Positions 9,323 through 18,807 of a stretch of 64,000 nucleotides of DNA are shown here, one piece after another; position 1 is the stretch's first letter; every line of letters begins with the position of its first letter. A model generated the notes under the pieces. It was given only the letters and a program-made list of their open reading frames with translations. It ran no database searches and had not been told where the DNA came from. The DNA comes from DATKWD01 sp963704815 (GTDB lineage Bacteria > Actinomycetota > Acidimicrobiia > Acidimicrobiales > Salinilacustritrichaceae), in NCBI GenBank assembly GCA_963704815.1, contig CAVPHU010000011.1:62001-126000 (forward strand), written 5' to 3'. The position numbers and the translations under genes were made by a program.

Positions 9323-9450
9323 GAGAACCTCCGGTTCGTTGTACCTGGAGGAATCTACCGGGAAGCCGGATCGACCCCGCGAGTGCCAGATCGACCGCAG
9401 TTGCTCCTGGCGTGCCGAAGGGGCGCGGCAGCGGGCACACTTGTGGGGCT

Positions 9451-10308
9451 GTGACCCTCTACGACCTCATCGAACGACCCCATCTCGACCGGCCGGTGCT
9501 GATCGTCGCTCTCGAAGGCTGGATCGACGCCGGCGCCGGCGCCGAACGGGCGCGCGACATCCTGTTCGACCAGCTCGACACCACCCTCGTCGCAGCCTTC
9601 GACACCGACACACTGCTCGACTACCGCGCCCGCCGGCCGATCATGCACCTGCACGACGGCGTGAACACCGGGCTCAGTTGGTCGACCATCGAGCTGCACG
9701 CAGCCACCGACGCCAATGGCAATGATCTCCTGCTCCTGGCCGGCGTCGAGCCCGACCACGCGTGGAAGCGGTTCTGCCGCGAGGCCGTCGACCTGGCGGT
9801 CGATCTCGGTGCCCGCCTGCTGTGCGGCATCGGCGCCTATCCCGCGGCCGTGCCCCACACCCGCCCCACCATGCTCTCGGCGACGGCGAGCGACGACGAG
9901 CTGGCCTCGACCGTCGGGCTCATCCGCGGGAGCATCGACGTGCCGGCCGGGGTCGAAGCTGCGCTCGAAGAGGAGTGCAAGCGCGTCGGTCTGCCGGCCG
10001 TCGGGTTGTGGGCACAGGTGCCGCACTACGCATCCGCCATGTCGTTCCCGGGTGCAAGCCTGGCGCTCATCGAAGGCCTCGAGCGCGTCGCCCGCATCGA
10101 GCTCACCAGCGGCGACCTCGTCGAGGAGACCGAGACGACCAAGACGCGCCTCGACAGCCTGGTGGCCGACAGCGACGAGCACCTCGAGATGATCCGCCAG
10201 CTCGAGGAACACGCCGACCAGCTGCGCGCCGATGGCGGCGAGCGGCTCCCGAGTGGCGACGAGCTGGCCGCCGAACTCCAGCGCTTTCTCCGCGATCAGG
10301 GAGACTGA
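9451..10308 (+). CDS. PAC2 family protein
   Basis: Member of the PAC2 (proteasome assembly chaperone 2-like) family found throughout Actinobacteria, about 285 residues. Recognisable parts are LIVALEGWIDAGAGAERARD near the N-terminus, the segment DLGARLLCGIGAYPAAVPHT, and VGLWAQVPHYASAMSFP. The C-terminus is a charged helical tail (TTKTRLDSLVADSDEHLEMI). The function of bacterial members is not settled; a link to proteasome assembly or to a nucleoside phosphorylase-like fold is known only at family level. A GTG at 9451 gives the family-typical start (VTLYDLIERP); an in-frame ATG at 9412 is possible. It is divergent from the chaperedoxin gene and ends just before a 48-base palindrome. Confidence 0.82.
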   Translation: MTLYDLIERPHLDRPVLIVALEGWIDAGAGAERARDILFDQLDTTLVAAFDTDTLLDYRARRPIMHLHDGVNTGLSWSTIELHAATDANGNDLLLLAGVEPDHAWKRFCREAVDLAVDLGARLLCGIGAYPAAVPHTRPTMLSATASDDELASTVGLIRGSIDVPAGVEAALEEECKRVGLPAVGLWAQVPHYASAMSFPGASLALIEGLERVARIELTSGDLVEETETTKTRLDSLVADSDEHLEMIRQLEEHADQLRADGGERLPSGDELAAELQRFLRDQGD

Positions 10309-10312
10309 TCCG

Positions 10313-10360
10313 TTCTGGTGCACGCCCTTCCACATGGATGTGGAAGGGCGTGCACCAGAA
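10313..10360. terminator. 48-base perfect palindrome between convergent genes (bidirectional terminator)
   Basis: Left arm TTCTGGTGCACGCCCTTCCA(CAT) is matched by a perfect reverse complement ending CACCAGAA, with only GG between: a 23-base-pair stem. It fills the gap between the PAC2 stop (10308) and the stop of the binding-protein gene on the other strand (10373). There is no T-tract, as in many GC-rich actinobacterial terminators. Both genes could use it. Confidence 0.8.
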
Positions 10361-10372
10361 CAGGGTTCGTGG

Positions 10373-12133
10373 TCAGCCGCCGGCGGGGCTGGGGTAGTCC
10401 TTCGGGGTCTCCTCCGGAGGGAAGACGTCGAGGAGGGCGACGGCGCCCTCGTCGTCGAAGGGCACACCCGTCGAGTCGACCCACTCCGAGCTGTAGTACC
10501 GCTTGCCGCCATCGACGAACTTGTAGAGACCGGTGTCGTTCTTGTTGAGCTCGTCGACACCTTCGGCGTCGACGTCCCACCAGATCTCGGTCTTGTCGTC
10601 GGTACCACCGAGGTCGATGGTGATGCCGACCTCCTCCCAGAGGTTGTTGTCACCGAAGGTGGACACGGCGTTCAAGACGCCGTGCTCCTCGGGCGGGGCG
10701 GCGGCAAACGCTCCGAGCTGGTAGTTCTCGGGAGTGAGCGTCGGCCCGGCGGCCTGGAGCCCGGCGAACAACCCGGCTGGCGCTGCGAGCAGCACGGGTG
10801 CGGTGTCGGGCGCCGGCGGCTCGGCGTCACCCGTGTACCACTTGTGCACGAAGATCGCCGACTGGAGGTCGGGATCGGTCCGCACGGCGAGGTTGCTGAT
10901 GCCGAACGCATGCTGCCACTGGTCCTGACCGAAGACCCGACCGAACACGTTGGTGTCGACCAGCGTTCCGCCGCCGATCACCCACTCGGGGAAGTACTCC
11001 TGGTCGGTGGCCGCCTGGGTGAAGAACGACGGAGCGACGGGGTCACCCTGGATGATGATGCTGGTCACTCCCTGGGTCTTGAACTTCTGGATGATGCTCG
11101 TCGCGGTCTCGGGCAGCCGCCCGATGGCCTCGGCCGTGAGCTCGTAGTTCTGCTTGTTCTCGTCGGCGATCGTCACCCCGCGATCCTCGAGGAGCTCGTA
11201 GAGCACGTCGGCGGTCTTCACCGACTCCTCTCCGGAGGTGATGTAGAGGTGGCCGAACACACGGTCCTCATCGACCACCTCGTCACCACCGAATTCGGCC
11301 TTGCCACCGGCGAGCTTGGCGGCCACGTACTCCGCCACGTGGAGCGCGTTCTGCGATCCGGTCATGCCGCCGTAGAGGTAGGGCGCCCGCTCAGCGAGGA
11401 ACTCCTCGCCGCCGGTCGCGCCACACCCGATGCAGACCACGCCGTTCTGGGCCATCTCGTCGGACCAGGCGTTGGTGAGCGCCGGCCCGCCGAATGCAGC
11501 GAACGGTTCGAACTCCTCGATGGCCTGCTTGGCCACAGCTCGTGCGGTCACGGGGTCTTCGGAGGTTCCGCCGTCGACGACGTGCACCTCCACCTGCCGG
11601 CCGTACAGCTGGTAGTACTCGTTGAACATCTCGACGTAGTCGAGGGTGGTCTCGGTGATCTCGTCCTTGGTGTCGTCGTTGGCGATCGGCGCGGTGACGA
11701 AGTCGAGGGTCGGGTCGACGTCGGGAGCGCTCCACAGCACGACGCTGATCGTGTCGGCGGTGACGCCCGGCGCCGTGGCCCCGCCGTTGTCGTCGACGTT
11801 GGCGTAGCAGTCGGGCGGGTCGAAGAACGGAATCGCCACGTTGCCGGTCTCGGTGTCACACGTGTCCATGAACGTGACGTCGAGACCCTCTTCCTGCGCC
11901 TGATCGAAGGTGATGGCACCCGGGGCACCCGTGGTGCCGGGCACCTCGTCGGTTCCTTGGCTCGGCGAGGTCGTCTCCTCCGGCTCGTCGGAGGAATCGT
12001 CACCGCTGAAGAGCACCACCCCGCCGATGACGGCGATCACGGCGACGATGGCCGCGATCGGGCCGAAACGCTTGAGTGCGCTCCCTCCCCCGTTGTCGCC
12101 GGAAGAACCGGAACTGTCGCTACTCGGTTGCAT
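10373..12133 (-). CDS. ABC transporter substrate-binding protein (Leu/Ile/Val-type, Peripla_BP_6)
   Basis: 586-residue extracytoplasmic ligand receptor for the importer encoded just upstream. A Ser/Gly-rich N-terminal tail is followed by one hydrophobic helix (IAAIVAVIAVIGGVVLF, residues ~26-42) without a lipobox, then an acidic linker, so it is probably anchored by this uncleaved helix. The body has type I periplasmic-binding features: VTADTISVVLWSAPDVDPTL, VDGGTSEDPVTARAVAKQAI, FAAFGGPALTNAWSDEMAQN, and GVVCIGCGATGGEEFL. Family members bind branched-chain amino acids, amides, urea or other carboxylates; the ligand cannot be read here. The gene begins 21 bases after the fused MFS-LivFG gene and ends at the palindrome, so it closes the operon. 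Confidence 0.85.
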   Translation of the reverse strand: MQPSSDSSGSSGDNGGGSALKRFGPIAAIVAVIAVIGGVVLFSGDDSSDEPEETTSPSQGTDEVPGTTGAPGAITFDQAQEEGLDVTFMDTCDTETGNVAIPFFDPPDCYANVDDNGGATAPGVTADTISVVLWSAPDVDPTLDFVTAPIANDDTKDEITETTLDYVEMFNEYYQLYGRQVEVHVVDGGTSEDPVTARAVAKQAIEEFEPFAAFGGPALTNAWSDEMAQNGVVCIGCGATGGEEFLAERAPYLYGGMTGSQNALHVAEYVAAKLAGGKAEFGGDEVVDEDRVFGHLYITSGEESVKTADVLYELLEDRGVTIADENKQNYELTAEAIGRLPETATSIIQKFKTQGVTSIIIQGDPVAPSFFTQAATDQEYFPEWVIGGGTLVDTNVFGRVFGQDQWQHAFGISNLAVRTDPDLQSAIFVHKWYTGDAEPPAPDTAPVLLAAPAGLFAGLQAAGPTLTPENYQLGAFAAAPPEEHGVLNAVSTFGDNNLWEEVGITIDLGGTDDKTEIWWDVDAEGVDELNKNDTGLYKFVDGGKRYYSSEWVDSTGVPFDDEGAVALLDVFPPEETPKDYPSPAGG

Positions 12134-12154
12134 GATGTGCGCCTTTCGGTGGGG

Positions 12155-15100
12155 CTACAGGGTGATCACAGATGAGCGGTTGATGGCGGTCTCGTCGGGT
12201 CCGAGGTAGGACTCGACGACGACGGGGTCGGCCAGGACGGCTTCGGGCTCGCCCGTCGCGATGACCGCGCCCTGGTCCATGGCGACCAGCCGGTCCGAGA
12301 CCGAGCGCAGGAGCGGCATGTCGTGTTCGATGACGACGAGCGCTGCGCCGGTCTGGTTGCGAATGCGCTCGAGCATGGGCCCGAGTGCCTCGACCTCGCG
12401 CTGGGCGATGCCGCTCGACGGCTCGTCGAGCAGGATGACACTGGGTCGGTGCGCCAGCAGGGCCGCCAGGTCCACGACGCGTCGCGAGCCGGTCGACAAC
12501 TCGCTGATGAACTTGCTCCGATAGGCGCCGAGCCCGAGGAGCTCGACCAGCTCGTCGACTCGTTGGCTGACCTTCGCTTCGGCGTCGTAGACGTTGGGGA
12601 GGTGGAGCGCCGCGCTCAGCGGATCGCGTGCCTTGATCCACCGATCGAGCGAGACGGCGATCGCCTCGTCGACGGTCATCGACGGGAACAGCCGCGCGTC
12701 CTGGAACGACCGGCCGAGGCCGCGACGCGCCCGGCCGTCGGGACCCAGATCGGTGACGTCACGCCCATTGAGCTCGATCCGACCTGCATCGTTCGGAACG
12801 AAGCCTGACAGCAGGTCGAACAGGGTCGTCTTGCCGGCGCCGTTGGGGCCGACGATCCCGAGGATCTCGTGGTCGTACAACTCGATCGACACGCGATCGA
12901 CGGCGCGGATGCCGCCGAAGGTCACCGAGATGTCGTTGGTGCGCAGCACCACCTCGCCGTTCGACTCGGGGACCTCGTCCCCTTCCCCGTTGCCGTTGAC
13001 ATCGGCTGCGTGTTCGATGAGCGCCGCCAGTTCCTCGTCCTCACGATGGTGGGCGTCATTCTCGTGACCGCCGTTGCCGTTGCCGTTGGAGCTGCCCTCG
13101 ACCGTCAGCGGGGTTCCACCTGCGCCGGCACCGGCCTCCGCCAGGAAGACCGATCGGAGCACGTCGGGCCGGTTGAGCAGTTCGGCGGTGGGTCCGGAGA
13201 ACCGCACCTCGCCCTTCTCGAGGAAGAAGGCCTTCTCGGCGACATCCAGCGCCACGTTCACCGATTGTTCGACCAGCAACACGGTGGTGCCCTGTTCCTT
13301 GAACGCGGTCACGACCGGGAGGAGTTGAGCGACGACGACCGGGGCCAAGCCGAGACTCAGCTCGTCGATCATCAGGAGCTTGGGCCGCGACAGGAACGCC
13401 ATCGAGAGCGCCAGCATCTGTTGTTGACCGCCACTCAGGTCGCCGGCCGGCGACTTGGCCCGCGACCTGAGGATCGGGAACAGATCGTGCACCCGCTGAA
13501 TGCCGGCCTCGGGATCGTCGGTCTTGCGGTGGAGCCAGGCGGCCAGTTCGAGATTCTCCTCGACCGACAGCGACGGGAACACCCCTTTGCCACCCGGCAC
13601 CTGCGAGATGCCCATGGCCGCGATCTCGTTCGGTGGGGCGTGGGTGATGTCGCGCCCGTCGAAGATGATGGTTCCGGCCTCGGCCTCGGTGACCCCCGAA
13701 ATGGCGTTGAGCAGCGTCGACTTGCCGGCACCGTTGGTGCCGAGCAGCGCCACGATCTCGCCCTCGTCGATTTCCATGTCGACGCCGAAGAGCACCTGCA
13801 CGTTGCCGTAGGCGACCTCGACGTCGCGCACCAGCAGGAGCTTGGACCGACCCGCCGCACGCTCCATCGCAGCTTCGGACCGTGCCGCAGCCGACTTCCA
13901 GACCTGTTCGATGTCGCCCTGGATGGTGACCTTCGTGCGCGAGATGATGAGGCCGCCGATGAAGAACAGCGGCACCATGATGAGCATGCCGCTGCGGATG
14001 CCGTAGCGGTCGCCGATGCCTCCGATGACCGGCAGGATCAGCAGGCCGGGGATGATCCACAACGACCCGACCGAGAAACCGATCGACCGTGCCCGTGGCG
14101 GGAGCGCCAGCGACAGCGAGGCCAGGATGCCCGGGCCGAGGATGGCCAGTGACCCGCTGATGATCATGTTGGCGCCGATGGCCACCCAGATGTTCGGCGC
14201 CAGGGCGAACAGGATGAGCGCAGCCGAGACGACCCATGCGACCTGGGCGAGCAGACCCATCACGAACGCCGGACCCTTGGCCAGCAGTCGGGTCGAGAGG
14301 CGTGCACCGATGAGCAGCCCGACGAGCTGCACCGGCTCGGTCGCCGCGGCAACGAACCCACGCTGAGCTTCGTCGAGGTTGAACACCTCGTCGTAGAGCA
14401 GCGACGCCAACGAACCGAACCCGATCAGGGACGCCGCCAGGAAGGGCAGGGCATACCAGATGCGGCGCAGGGTCTCGATCTTCCAGACCAGACGCCACCC
14501 CTCGGAGAAGCTCGGGGCCTGCTCCTCGGTGGCGATGGCCTCTTCGGTCGCGCCCATGGCGCGGCGCTCCTGGGCCCCGCGCACCGGCGACTGCAGCTTC
14601 CACGCCAGCACGACGAAGAACATGGTCGGCACGGTGAAGACGAAGAACGGCACGCGCCAGTTGAAGGCCTGAGCCAACAGCCCGGCCGACAGCGGTCCGA
14701 TGAACGCGCCGACGGCGTTCGCGGATCGGTGCAACGAGTACACCTTCGGTCGGCGGTCGGGGGTGTAGTAGTCGGCGATGAGCGAGTTGTGGGTCGGGTC
14801 GACCACCGCCTTGCCGATGCCCGAGCCGGCGCGCACGATCCCGAGGAAGATGATCGATGATGCGAGGCCGGTCAGCAGGCTGAAGATGCCCCACGCCGCG
14901 GCGCCCACCCATGCGATGGTCACGCGGTTGTACTTGTCGGCCAGCCACGCGATGGGCACCTGCAGGATGAGCGCCGCCAGACTCACGATGGCGATCAGCG
15001 TGAGGATCCCCTGGGTGTCGAGCCCGAAGTCGTCGCGGATCTCGGGCAGCAGGACGCCGAAGGCGGTGCGATCGAGTTCGTCGACGGCGTTGAGACCGAA

Positions 15101-15271
15101 CAGCACGACGATGGCGAAGACCGGCCCGGTGCCCACGATGTTCTGCAGGGTGGCGTGCGGGTGACGGATGATCTGCCACCACGTGCGGACGTCTTCGACC
15201 GCCTCGTGCTCGGCGTCGGCCACCTCGTCTCGGAACTCTGCCTTCAGCTCCTCGTCGTCGAGGTTGCTCAT
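12155..15271 (-). CDS. Triple fusion: MFS transporter - LivF-type ATPase - LivG-type ATPase
   Basis: 1038-residue protein. Residues ~40-450 form a 12-helix MFS domain (VDELDRTAFGVLLPEIRDDF, the loop WLADKYNRVTIAWVGAAAWG, GAFIGPLSAGLLAQAFNW). Residues ~475-715 form an ABC ATPase of the LivF kind: Walker A GTNGAGKST, signature LSGGQQQMLALSMAF, Walker B LLMIDELSLGLAP. A Gly/Asn/Glu-rich linker follows (~718-765). Residues ~772-1030 form a LivG-type ATPase: Walker A GPNGAGKTT, a TGSRR signature in LSTGSRRVVDLAALL, Walker B VILLDEPSSGIA. It shares an ATGA overlap with the LivH-LivM permease fusion upstream, so it supplies both ATPases of that importer. No stop or frame change is visible at the joints; MERAAGRSKLLLV could be an internal start for LivF. 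The role of the MFS part is unknown. Confidence 0.88.
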   Translation of the reverse strand: MSNLDDEELKAEFRDEVADAEHEAVEDVRTWWQIIRHPHATLQNIVGTGPVFAIVVLFGLNAVDELDRTAFGVLLPEIRDDFGLDTQGILTLIAIVSLAALILQVPIAWLADKYNRVTIAWVGAAAWGIFSLLTGLASSIIFLGIVRAGSGIGKAVVDPTHNSLIADYYTPDRRPKVYSLHRSANAVGAFIGPLSAGLLAQAFNWRVPFFVFTVPTMFFVVLAWKLQSPVRGAQERRAMGATEEAIATEEQAPSFSEGWRLVWKIETLRRIWYALPFLAASLIGFGSLASLLYDEVFNLDEAQRGFVAAATEPVQLVGLLIGARLSTRLLAKGPAFVMGLLAQVAWVVSAALILFALAPNIWVAIGANMIISGSLAILGPGILASLSLALPPRARSIGFSVGSLWIIPGLLILPVIGGIGDRYGIRSGMLIMVPLFFIGGLIISRTKVTIQGDIEQVWKSAAARSEAAMERAAGRSKLLLVRDVEVAYGNVQVLFGVDMEIDEGEIVALLGTNGAGKSTLLNAISGVTEAEAGTIIFDGRDITHAPPNEIAAMGISQVPGGKGVFPSLSVEENLELAAWLHRKTDDPEAGIQRVHDLFPILRSRAKSPAGDLSGGQQQMLALSMAFLSRPKLLMIDELSLGLAPVVVAQLLPVVTAFKEQGTTVLLVEQSVNVALDVAEKAFFLEKGEVRFSGPTAELLNRPDVLRSVFLAEAGAGAGGTPLTVEGSSNGNGNGGHENDAHHREDEELAALIEHAADVNGNGEGDEVPESNGEVVLRTNDISVTFGGIRAVDRVSIELYDHEILGIVGPNGAGKTTLFDLLSGFVPNDAGRIELNGRDVTDLGPDGRARRGLGRSFQDARLFPSMTVDEAIAVSLDRWIKARDPLSAALHLPNVYDAEAKVSQRVDELVELLGLGAYRSKFISELSTGSRRVVDLAALLAHRPSVILLDEPSSGIAQREVEALGPMLERIRNQTGAALVVIEHDMPLLRSVSDRLVAMDQGAVIATGEPEAVLADPVVVESYLGPDETAINRSSVITL

Positions 15272-17634
15272 GGGGCGCCGCCCGTGGCCAGCGGAGCCGA
15301 GGAGTCGGTCTCACCCGCCTCAGGGCTGTCCGCGGCGTCGTCGTGGCCGCCGGTGCCGTTGGAATCGGGTGCCCCGGTGTGGTCCGGGTCACTGTCTTGC
15401 GGCTCACGGTCGTCGGGGTCGGTGCTCCCGGTCGGGGGCTCCGACTGGGGCGCCGATGGCAGGCCGCCCGGCAGGGGCCGGTCAGCAACGCCAGGCTCCG
15501 CGACCTTCACGTCGGCCAACAGACTCGGGACCACGATGTCCTTGCGCACGGCGACCATCCGGAGGAACTGATCGCGGATGCTGAACATCAGTCCGCCGAG
15601 ACCCCGCGGCAGGATGAGCAGCACGACCAGGACGCCGACACCACTGGCCAGGGCCTGCCACGCCCCCGGCAGGAACCACTTCGCCCCCTGGAAGTAGAGG
15701 GCCCCGAGCGCGGCTCCGGGAAGGCTGGTGATGCCGCCCACGACGACCGTGGCGAAGATCACCAGGTTCTCGAAGGCCGCATAGGGGCCGGGGTCGATGG
15801 CCTGTTGATGATGGACGAAGAGCGACCCGGCCGCCGCCGCCACGAATCCCGAGATGGCGAAGGCGGTGAGCTTGGCCCGCACGGCGCTGACACCGAACGC
15901 CTGGGCCGCCCGTTCGTTGTCGCGGATGGCGACCAGCACGCGGCCCGTCCGGCTGTTCCGGATCCCCCGCAACCCCGCGACGGCGAGCACGAAGCAACCG
16001 AGGCACAGATACCAGAGCGACGTTGCGGACGACAGGTCGATGACCCCGAAGAGCGGATTGCGCGGAATCCGCTCGTTGGGCACCCAGTCGAAGTACTGGC
16101 GGTTGAGCAGATACGCGGTGGTGGCGAGCGCGAAGGCGAAGCTCGACACCATGAGATAGAGACCGCGGAAGCGGAGCGCGGGGAGCCCCACGATGACCGC
16201 GGCCACCGCTCCGGCCAGCCCGCCGAGGATGATGGCGAGTGACACATCGACGTTCCACATCAAGGTGGCCTTGCCGCCGACCGCGGCGCCGATGGCGAAG
16301 AACGCGATCTGTCCCAGCGAGATCTGGCCCGACCAGCCGGTGAGCACGACGATCGACAGTCCGAGGATGGCGTAGACGAGGACGGCGCTCGCCTTGAGGG
16401 ACTGGTCGATGCGCAGGAAGTGGGGCAGGGCCAGCAGCGCACCACTGATGAGGAGGAACGTCGCGATGCGGGCCGCCCGAACGATCGGGACGTTGACGAG
16501 TTCGCCGGGGATCGGACGGACCTCATCGGCCGACTGCCAACTCGACTGGTCGTCGAGGTCGCTCCGGCCCTCGCCCCGACGGCGCAACAGCAGGGCGACG
16601 AGGATGACGACGGCGAGCACCGCATCGAGCGGCGGGTACTCGATGCCGAGGAATGGCATCGTGGTTCCGCTGTTCCAGTCGACGCCGAGCTCGAGCACAC
16701 CGAGCGCCGTGGCCGTTGCTCCGATGACGGGAAGGTTGGTCAGGCGCCCGAGCAACAGGGCCGTGAGCGAGCGGAGCAGCAGGCCGAGGCTGAGCGCAGC
16801 GCCGACCGGCAGTCCGATCATGCCGGCGCGGAGGAAGATCGCCGTGAATGCGAGAAGCGCCGCGACACCCCAGACCAGGCTCTGGAGGCGCTTCACCGGG
16901 ACACCGAGCAGGGCCGCCCGGGTGGCCCGGTCGGCGGAGGCACGGATCGCCACGCCGACGCTGCTTCCCTGGAGGAAGAAGGCGAGGGCGGCGATGGCGA
17001 TCACCGAGCCGACCAGACCGATGACGGCGTCGCCGCGGAAGATGACGTCGCCGAGGAGGAACCGCAACTCGAAGGGCGGTTCGATCTTCGGTGCCACCAG
17101 GCGAGCGTCGAACCAGTTGGGAAGGAAGATGGCGAGCGCAGTCAGGATCTGGGCGAGTCCGATGGTGGCGACGGTCAGCACCAGCCTCGGCGCATTGAAG
17201 AAGCGGCGGATGACCGTCACCTCGACGAGGGCCCCGAGGACGAAGGCCGATGCCGCACCGGCCGCGAGGGCGACGGGATAGGGCCAGTTCCATTCGGTCA
17301 GCAGCAGGAACACCAGCACGGCGGGTGCTGCTCCGAGGTCGCCCTGGGCGAAGTTGACGATCCGGTTCGAGCGGTAGATCAGCGCCATGCCCAGCGCGAG
17401 AAGTGATGTGGCCAGGCCGACGATCGCGCCACGGACCCAGATGCCGGCCGGCATCGGGAACAGCACCAGTTGCAGAGCGATGATGGCCAGCGGAGGGCTG
17501 AAGGAAGCGACCGTCGCACGAACGCGATCGAGATCCAACCGCGGGCGACGGGGGGTGTCCTCGTCGTCAGCTTCGGCGGCGTCGCGGAGGACGGGCGAGG
17601 TGCCTGTGTCCACCGGACTCTGTTGGATCACCAA
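15268..17634 (-). CDS. Fused branched-chain amino acid-type ABC permease (LivH-LivM)
   Basis: 788-residue membrane protein combining both permease subunits of a HAAT-type importer. The LivH half (residues ~45-345) carries AIVGLATSLLALGMALIYRS and NRIVNFAQGDLGA near the start, the LivH signature, and VAIRASADRATRAALLGVPV later. The LivM half (~395-715) carries LTGWSGQISLGQIAFFAIGA and GVSAVRAKLTAFAISGFVAA, plus HHQQAIDPGPYAAFENLVIF and a C-terminal permease end. A long hydrophilic Asp/Ser/Pro-rich tail (~725-788) closes the protein. It is the first gene of the three-gene operon and overlaps the next gene by four bases. Fused LivHM proteins are known in actinomycetes; the complement here is complete in three polypeptides. 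Confidence 0.88.
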   Translation of the reverse strand: MVIQQSPVDTGTSPVLRDAAEADDEDTPRRPRLDLDRVRATVASFSPPLAIIALQLVLFPMPAGIWVRGAIVGLATSLLALGMALIYRSNRIVNFAQGDLGAAPAVLVFLLLTEWNWPYPVALAAGAASAFVLGALVEVTVIRRFFNAPRLVLTVATIGLAQILTALAIFLPNWFDARLVAPKIEPPFELRFLLGDVIFRGDAVIGLVGSVIAIAALAFFLQGSSVGVAIRASADRATRAALLGVPVKRLQSLVWGVAALLAFTAIFLRAGMIGLPVGAALSLGLLLRSLTALLLGRLTNLPVIGATATALGVLELGVDWNSGTTMPFLGIEYPPLDAVLAVVILVALLLRRRGEGRSDLDDQSSWQSADEVRPIPGELVNVPIVRAARIATFLLISGALLALPHFLRIDQSLKASAVLVYAILGLSIVVLTGWSGQISLGQIAFFAIGAAVGGKATLMWNVDVSLAIILGGLAGAVAAVIVGLPALRFRGLYLMVSSFAFALATTAYLLNRQYFDWVPNERIPRNPLFGVIDLSSATSLWYLCLGCFVLAVAGLRGIRNSRTGRVLVAIRDNERAAQAFGVSAVRAKLTAFAISGFVAAAAGSLFVHHQQAIDPGPYAAFENLVIFATVVVGGITSLPGAALGALYFQGAKWFLPGAWQALASGVGVLVVLLILPRGLGGLMFSIRDQFLRMVAVRKDIVVPSLLADVKVAEPGVADRPLPGGLPSAPQSEPPTGSTDPDDREPQDSDPDHTGAPDSNGTGGHDDAADSPEAGETDSSAPLATGGAP

Positions 17635-17727
17635 CGATGCATCCCCCCGGATGGCTGGCGTGTGGGCCGCGACCGTACCGTAGCCCTTGATTCCGTGTCA
17701 GTGCGGCTGCCACTACCTTGAGGTTGC

Positions 17728-18735
17728 ATGAAGATCGACGGCAACCTCACAGGCAATCTCGACTCGGTCGGAGCATCCGCTTCCGAAGCCGAAGCGCGCG
17801 GCTACGACGGCCTCTGGTCGGTCGAGACCTCACACGACCCGTTCCTGCCGATCCCGCTGGCCGCGGACGCCACCGAGCGCGTCGAGCTCGGCACCGGCAT
17901 CGCCGTCGCCTTCGCTCGGAACCCGATGAACCTGGCCAACCTCGCCTACGACCTCCAGGCGTTCTCGGGCCGCTTCATCCTGGGCCTCGGCAGCCAGATC
18001 AAGCCGCACATCACCAAGCGCTTCTCGATGGAGTGGAGCAGCCCCGCAGCGCGCATGCGCGAGATGATCCTGGCCATTCGGGCCATCTGGGACTGCTGGG
18101 ACACCGGCGACAAGCTCGACTTCCGGGGCGACTTCTACACCCACACCCTGATGACCCCGATGTTCTCGCCCGGCAAGAACCCGAACGGCCACGCCAAGAT
18201 CTTCCTGGCGGGCGTCGGCGACCTGATGACCCAGGCTGCCGGCGAGGTGGCCGACGGCTTCTTGTGCCACGCGTTCACCACCGAGCAGTACCTGCGCGAG
18301 GTCACGGTCCCGAACCTGGAGGCGGGACGGGCCAAGGCCGGCAAGACGATGGAGGGCTTCGAGATCAGCGGGCCCGCGTTCGTGGTGACCGGCACCGACG
18401 AGGAGGAGATGGAAGCCTCCGCCGTCGGCACCCGCCAGCAGATCGCGTTCTACGGCTCGACGCCCGCGTATCGCCGGGTGCTCGAGTTGCACGGCTGGGG
18501 CGATCTCCAGACCGAGCTCAACGCACTCTCGAAACAAGGTGAGTGGGCCAAGATGGGCACCCTCATCGACGATGACGTCCTCAACACCTTCGCCGTCGTC
18601 GCCGAGCCCGAGGACGTGGCCGCCGAGCTCAACCGTCGCTACGGCGACGTGTCGACCCGCATCAGCTTCTACGCCCCCTACGCCAGTGACCCCGAGCGCT
18701 GGGCCAAGGTCATGGACGACCTCAAGGACGCCTGA
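17728..18735 (+). CDS. LLM class F420-dependent oxidoreductase
   Basis: 335-residue TIM-barrel protein of the luciferase-like monooxygenase superfamily, group using coenzyme F420 (or FMN). Motifs are ARGYDGLWSVETSHDPFLPI, RVELGTGIAVAFARNPMNLA, and FSGRFILGLGSQIKPHITKR; the last is the conserved glycine-rich cofactor strand. The C-terminal GDVSTRISFYAPYASDPERW end is typical of the TIGR03617-like subgroup. It begins with ATG 17728, in a 93-base gap divergent from the permease operon. Substrate unknown; such enzymes are expanded in Acidimicrobiia and mycobacteria. No F420 biosynthesis gene is nearby. Confidence 0.85.
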   Translation: MKIDGNLTGNLDSVGASASEAEARGYDGLWSVETSHDPFLPIPLAADATERVELGTGIAVAFARNPMNLANLAYDLQAFSGRFILGLGSQIKPHITKRFSMEWSSPAARMREMILAIRAIWDCWDTGDKLDFRGDFYTHTLMTPMFSPGKNPNGHAKIFLAGVGDLMTQAAGEVADGFLCHAFTTEQYLREVTVPNLEAGRAKAGKTMEGFEISGPAFVVTGTDEEEMEASAVGTRQQIAFYGSTPAYRRVLELHGWGDLQTELNALSKQGEWAKMGTLIDDDVLNTFAVVAEPEDVAAELNRRYGDVSTRISFYAPYASDPERWAKVMDDLKDA

Positions 18736-18807
18736 CCCCGACCCGGGCATGCTCAGCGACGGCAGGGTGCCGCGCTGCGGAAGAGCCCGCACCTACGCTC
18801 GCTCGCC

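Noticed and set aside
10313..10360. The long palindrome as an insertion-sequence end
   Set aside because: Single copy here, no transposase nearby and no target duplication seen.
13056..15488. An 810-codon overlapping frame on the same strand as the MFS-LivF-LivG gene
   Set aside because: Arg/Pro/His-rich translation with poor third-position bias; the other frame holds all MFS and ABC motifs.
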